A stretch of 64,000 nucleotides of DNA, from NCBI RefSeq assembly GCF_900078685.2, contig NZ_LT546166.1, forward strand, positions 556,986 to 620,985, written 5' to 3'. The position numbers were made by a program, and so were the translations under genes. This DNA is from Mycolicibacter icosiumassiliensis. GTDB lineage: Bacteria; Actinomycetota; Actinomycetes; Mycobacteriales; Mycobacteriaceae. The notes beneath the pieces were generated by a model that was given only the letters and a program-made list of their open reading frames with translations, ran no database searches and was not told the DNA's origin. This document shows, one piece after another, positions 60,556-64,000 of this stretch; position 1 is the first letter of the stretch, and every line of letters begins with the position of its first letter.

Positions 60556-61671
60556 TCAACGAGAGAAGGTGAGCAGCGGGATCGCCATCTCGGCCGGGGC
60601 GAGCCCGCCGTGAAAGCCCACCAGCGCCGCCGTCTGCGGCGGCTCATGTTGGGTCGCCAGGATCGCGGTGTCGCCGGTACAGGTCACGACGATGTCGCCG
60701 ATGCGTGCCAAATGCGCGTCCCGCACGGGTCCGAATACTCCAGCGGCGACGGCCTGATCGCGGGTCTGCACCACGGCCCGCCCGGCCAGGCGCTGTGTCC
60801 AGGCCGCCAGCACGTCGGCCGTGGCGCCGGGCTGGGTGTGCAGGTAGCGCACCCGCGGCTCACCGGCGACCACCCGGATCCCGGCACGCAACGCCGGATC
60901 GGCGTCGAGGTCGATACGAGCCTCCTCGGGCACGTTGAGCCCACCGTGGTCCGCGGTCACCAGCAGTGCCGTGTCGCCGGGCAGTTCCTCGAGGAGATGC
61001 CTCAGCAGCGCATCGACTTTCGCGGCGGCGGCATGCCAATGCGGGGAGCCGATCCCCGACATATGCGCGGCGTGGTCGAGTGCTGCGGTGTAGCCGTAGA
61101 CCAGGCCCGGTGAAGCCAACTCCGCGATGACCCGCTGGGCGTAGGGCTCCCCCTTGGCCACCGGACAGAACTCCGCGCCTCGGTAGGCGGACTCGGTCAG
61201 CCCGCTGCCGACGAACATTTCCGGCAGGACGGCGCGGGCACGCACGCCTGCGGCGCGCAGCCGCTCGAACCAGGTGGGCACCGGCTGCCAGCGCGCCGGC
61301 GGCGGCTCGTCACCCCAGAAGATGTGCGTAAGTACCCGATCGGTTCCGGGAACATTGACGGTGAAACCCAGCACGCCGTGCTCGCCCGGCGTTACGCCGG
61401 TGCCCAGCGAGACCAGGCTGGTCGGAGTGGTGGAGGGGAAAGTGCAGGACAGTTCGGTCAGATGACCGGTGGCGCCGGCCAGCACCGAGGCCAGCAGCGG
61501 CGCGTCCCGCGCCAGTTGCGGTAACAGGTGATAGCCCAGCCCGTCGACCAGCACCACCGCCACCCGCTGCACGTCACCCACGCGCTCGCGCAGACCGAGC
61601 CTGTCGATCGCGCCCGGCACGCCTAGCAGCGCGGCGGCGGACGGCAGGATGTCGCAGATCGAACCGGGCAC
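60556..61671 (-). CDS. Alkaline-phosphatase-superfamily (nucleotide pyrophosphatase/phosphodiesterase-like) protein
   Basis: 371 residues. Metal- and nucleophile-type motifs: VVLVDGLGYHLL, FPSTTPTSLVSLGTGVTPGE (nucleophile Thr/Ser), YTAALDHAAHMSG and LLVTADHGGLNV. These are the conserved Asp/His clusters of the type I phosphodiesterase/nucleotide pyrophosphatase group. Natural substrate unknown; nucleotides or phosphoesters are likely. GTG 61671 is the first supported start. It converges on the antiporter gene, with 3 bp between stops. Confidence 0.86.
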   Translation of the reverse strand: MPGSICDILPSAAALLGVPGAIDRLGLRERVGDVQRVAVVLVDGLGYHLLPQLARDAPLLASVLAGATGHLTELSCTFPSTTPTSLVSLGTGVTPGEHGVLGFTVNVPGTDRVLTHIFWGDEPPPARWQPVPTWFERLRAAGVRARAVLPEMFVGSGLTESAYRGAEFCPVAKGEPYAQRVIAELASPGLVYGYTAALDHAAHMSGIGSPHWHAAAAKVDALLRHLLEELPGDTALLVTADHGGLNVPEEARIDLDADPALRAGIRVVAGEPRVRYLHTQPGATADVLAAWTQRLAGRAVVQTRDQAVAAGVFGPVRDAHLARIGDIVVTCTGDTAILATQHEPPQTAALVGFHGGLAPAEMAIPLLTFSR

Positions 61672-61715
61672 CGGCTCAGCCTGCCATTGGTCGGCTCGGC
61701 GCTGCGGCCGAGGCG

Positions 61716-62318
61716 CTAGCTGGCGCCGTCGCCCTCGGCTTTCGGCAGCTCGACGCCGGGCCTGGCGGCGCTGGTGTTCGCCTTGGTCGGTTTGTTGGCG
61801 CCGGCCGCGGCACCGCCGCCGTTACCACCGCCGCCATTGCCGCCGCCGCCATTGCCACCGCCGGGCATGCTGAACTTCGGGAAGCTGGTGGAATTGTTGG
61901 AGTTTTCGGAGTTTCCGGGTTGATGCTCGCCATTCGCGGGCGTCGGGGTGGTGTCGCCGGGAGCGCCCGGGTTGGTGTCAGAGGAACTGTCCGGGTTGGT
62001 CTGGGTGGGCGCACCCGCGGTCGCGGCCTCCGGATCGGATTGTCCAGGCGCGTCGTGCAACACCTGATCGAGCTGAGCCAACGGGTCCTGAAGGACACCG
62101 GAGGCTGCCAGATCCACCGGGCCAGCAGGAATGTCGGCCACGTCGATGGGAGCGGCATCGACACTCGCCGCACCGATCACCGTGTCAAGCAAGTCGTCGA
62201 GGTCGGCGCGCGCCGCGGGTGCCACGAGCAAACAGAATCCGGCGGACACAATCGTGGCCGTCACACGGGCAGCCGCCCGCTGCCCTCGGCCCAGGCCGCC
62301 ACCTCGGGGACCGCTCAT
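61716..62318 (-). CDS. Secreted Gly/Asn- and Pro-rich protein of unknown function
   Basis: 200 residues. A signal-like N-terminus (RVTATIVSAGFCLLVAPAAR-ADLDDLL) is followed by an Ala/Asp-rich segment with short VDVADIPAGPVDLAASG phrases. Then come a Thr/Pro/Ser-rich part and a GGGNGGGGNGGGGNGGG run. ATG 62318 is used so that the signal peptide is N-terminal. It has no recognised domain. The Gly-rich repeat resembles tails of PE_PGRS and other wall-associated mycobacterial proteins but has no PE domain. It ends 45 bp before the phosphodiesterase gene start on the same strand. Confidence 0.65.
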   Translation of the reverse strand: MSGPRGGGLGRGQRAAARVTATIVSAGFCLLVAPAARADLDDLLDTVIGAASVDAAPIDVADIPAGPVDLAASGVLQDPLAQLDQVLHDAPGQSDPEAATAGAPTQTNPDSSSDTNPGAPGDTTPTPANGEHQPGNSENSNNSTSFPKFSMPGGGNGGGGNGGGGNGGGAAAGANKPTKANTSAARPGVELPKAEGDGAS

Positions 62319-62722
62319 CCGCCCAGACCTTCCTCGATAAACCTCGCCCGACGATGCTCCGCTCAAGCGAGGACGAACTTAGCCGTTTCTCGCTTAATTG
62401 GGCGACCCGAAAGCCCGCTGAATAACGATGTTCAAGGAGCGTTCACTTTCTGGCACCACTCCAGTTACCACACCTAGGGACACGCCATTTTCCCTGGTGA
62501 AACCCATAATTGAGACCGACGTCACAAAGGCTGGAGCCGAACACACGGCGAATAATTCGGCTATCCACATAAAAGCGCCCGCGACTCCTATCTTCTATTG
62601 AAGGTCGGCGCCCTTCTGGATAAAAAAAATCAGGGCGGTCGATAAATCGCGGCAACAGTGCTCACGGCGCCCGTGCGGCGAACCACCCCTGCGCCGACAG
62701 TCCGCGGGTTAGCGTTCGTGAG
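62319..62722. other. 404-bp AT-richer intergenic island
   Basis: Markedly lower G+C than the rest of the window (a TAAAAAAAAT run at 62620-62630, many A/T runs). A 70-codon minus-strand frame (62443-62655) is open but starts with TTG, has no homologue I recognise and does not match the codon bias. The stretch likely contains promoters for the secreted protein and the acyl-CoA synthetase, or is foreign DNA. Confidence 0.55.
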
Positions 62723-64000
62723 GTGGACATACCCCCGATCGATCTCGGCTCCTGGATCTCCCGGCGGGCCGCCGCGACGCCGAACCTCCCGGCTATCACC
62801 TACGGCGAAAGCACCTGGACCTACCGAGATTTCGCGGATCGGATCGACCGACTGGGGGCCGAACTGGCCGCCGGCGGTATGCGACGCGGGGATCGGGTCG
62901 GCTACGCCGGCCTGAACCACCCGGATTTTCTGGTCACCCTGTTCGCCGCCGCCCGGATCGGCGCCGCCTTCGTGCCGCTGAACTGGCGACTGACCGCCGA
63001 CGAGCTCGGCTACATCCTGGGCAATGCGCAGGTCCACACCCTGGTAGCCGACGCCGAGCGTGCGACGGTGATCGATCCGGTGCGCGCGCAGGCCGGGTTG
63101 CGCCGGGTGATCGCGCTGGCCCCGGTACCGAGCTGCGAGGTGCTCGACGAGCTGCTGGCCGAGCGGGCCCCGCTCACCGACCCGGTATTCGCCGAGCCCG
63201 ATGACGTCGCCGTGATCATGTACACCTCCGGCACCACCGGGCATCCCAAGGGCGCCATGCTCACCCACGCAAACCTGTTCTGGAACAACGTCAATGCCCT
63301 GCTGACGTTCGACACCAGCCAGAACGACGTGTCGTTGGTCTGCGCGCCGCTGTTTCACATCGGTGGACTCAACGTCACCACGCTGGTGACCCTGCAAAAG
63401 GGCGGCCGGATCGTGCTGATGCCCACATTTGAACCGGCCGAAGCGCTACGGCTCATTGCCGAACAGCGGATCACCACCATGTTCGGGGTGCCGGCAATGT
63501 TCCTATTCATGAGCCAGCGGCCGGAATTCGCCGACACCGACCTGTCCAGCGTGCGCAGCTTCGTCTGTGGCGGCGCACCGGTCCCCGAGCCGCTGATCCA
63601 CCGCTACGCCGAGCGCGGCATCCCGTTTGCGCAGGGCTACGGGCTCACCGAGACCGCCCCGCTGGCCTTGGTGCTGCGCACCGATGAGGTCGGCGTGAAG
63701 ATCGGCGCCGCGGGCAATCAGGTGCTGCCACTGTCGGATGTGCGGCTTGTCGATCTCGAGAACCGGCCGGTGCCGGCCGGCACGCGCGGGGAGATCTGCG
63801 TGCGAGGGCCGCAAGTGATAGCCGGCTACTGGCGCAATCCCGAGGCCACCGCGGCGGTGATCGACGCCGAGGGTTGGTTTCACACCGGCGATATCGGCCA
63901 AGCCGACGACGAGGGTTACGTCTGGGTGCTCGACCGGGTGAAGGACATGGTGATCTCCGGCGGCGAGAACGTCTACCCGGCCGAGGTCGAAGACGTGCTG
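62723..64000 (+). CDS. FadD-type acyl-CoA synthetase, partial (runs off right end)
   Basis: 426 codons visible from GTG 62723 (VDIPPIDLGSWISRRAA). ANL-superfamily ligase: A3 loop IMYTSGTTGHPKGAMLTHAN, A5 GYGLTETAPLALVL, A7 FHTGDIGQ, hinge VKDMVISGGENVYPAEVEDV. It activates a fatty or similar carboxylic acid with ATP and CoA. The catalytic C-terminal Lys block is beyond the window. Ribosome site is weak (GTGAG). It reads away from the secreted protein gene; substrate unknown. Confidence 0.9.
   Translation, partial: MDIPPIDLGSWISRRAAATPNLPAITYGESTWTYRDFADRIDRLGAELAAGGMRRGDRVGYAGLNHPDFLVTLFAAARIGAAFVPLNWRLTADELGYILGNAQVHTLVADAERATVIDPVRAQAGLRRVIALAPVPSCEVLDELLAERAPLTDPVFAEPDDVAVIMYTSGTTGHPKGAMLTHANLFWNNVNALLTFDTSQNDVSLVCAPLFHIGGLNVTTLVTLQKGGRIVLMPTFEPAEALRLIAEQRITTMFGVPAMFLFMSQRPEFADTDLSSVRSFVCGGAPVPEPLIHRYAERGIPFAQGYGLTETAPLALVLRTDEVGVKIGAAGNQVLPLSDVRLVDLENRPVPAGTRGEICVRGPQVIAGYWRNPEATAAVIDAEGWFHTGDIGQADDEGYVWVLDRVKDMVISGGENVYPAEVEDVL

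Noticed and set aside
62443..62655. 70-codon minus-strand frame
   Set aside because: TTG start, no ribosome site, unlike the local codon bias; kept only as a note to the AT-richer island.

Overview
The window is about 68-70% G+C by eye and comes from a mycobacterium (Mycobacteriaceae). Its gene content and order closely follow the M. tuberculosis stretch Rv0973c to Rv1020, from accA2-accD2-fadE13 through rpmF, mprAB, pepD, moaB2, galU, moeA1, the tRNA-Ala, a KATmt-type acetyltransferase, pmt, rsmI, pabB, metG, tatD, rpfB, ksgA, ispE, pth, rplY, lpqT, prsA and glmU to mfd. It is not M. tuberculosis itself. The PE_PGRS genes that I recall between Rv0976c and mprA are absent, arcA (Rv1001) is absent, and there are lineage-specific insertions. 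I cannot name the species. Comparisons with M. tuberculosis are from memory, not from an alignment.

Layout. 1-5605: acyl-CoA catabolism genes on the minus strand (biotin carboxylase, carboxyltransferase, acyl-CoA dehydrogenase, AtuA-like protein). 5606-11036: ribosomal protein bL32, then the MprAB envelope-stress two-component system with its HtrA-like protease PepD, then moaB2 and a MscL-family channel with a zinc ribbon. This block is bracketed by two short palindromic repeat arrays. 11043-17856: SAF protein, FmdB-type chaperone, TetR regulator, 5-FTHF cyclo-ligase, galU, the moeA1/Glp-rimJ-GlpR-like group, then tRNA-Ala(CGC). 17979-25578: an accessory region next to the tRNA with a transposase remnant, a VapBC-type pair, an ATPase remnant, oleate hydratase with a 3-hydroxyacyl-CoA dehydrogenase, a frameshifted SCO6745-family gene, an EcsC-family gene and a TetR/SRPBCC divergent pair. 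25669-49478: mostly housekeeping (gdhA, KATmt, AlkB-like, pmt, rsmI, pabB, metG, tatD, rpfB, ksgA, ispE, pth, rplY, prsA) with inserted units such as an ECF41 sigma factor with its oxidoreductase, a soluble Ser/Thr kinase, a PE-PPE-domain hydrolase and a haem-binding secreted protein with a small Cys-loop partner. 49588-55414: glmU, tRNA-Gln, TetR and mfd.

mfd stops about 110 codons early where an IS1380-like element with 17/20 matching terminal inverted repeats begins. The missing mfd 3' end and its usual neighbours do not reappear. Beyond the IS come a methyltransferase, a TrkA-type K+ regulator, a K+/H+ antiporter, an alkaline-phosphatase-superfamily protein, a secreted Gly-rich protein and a partial acyl-CoA synthetase. 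This suggests an IS-linked chromosome rearrangement, or an assembly join at a repeat.

The most unusual signal is a 47-bp palindromic unit with a 57-bp repeat period. One copy sits inside pabB, flanked by an 8-bp direct duplication, and adds exactly 19 codons in frame. Several genes (vapC, tatD, rpfB) also seem to lack internal family segments while keeping frame.
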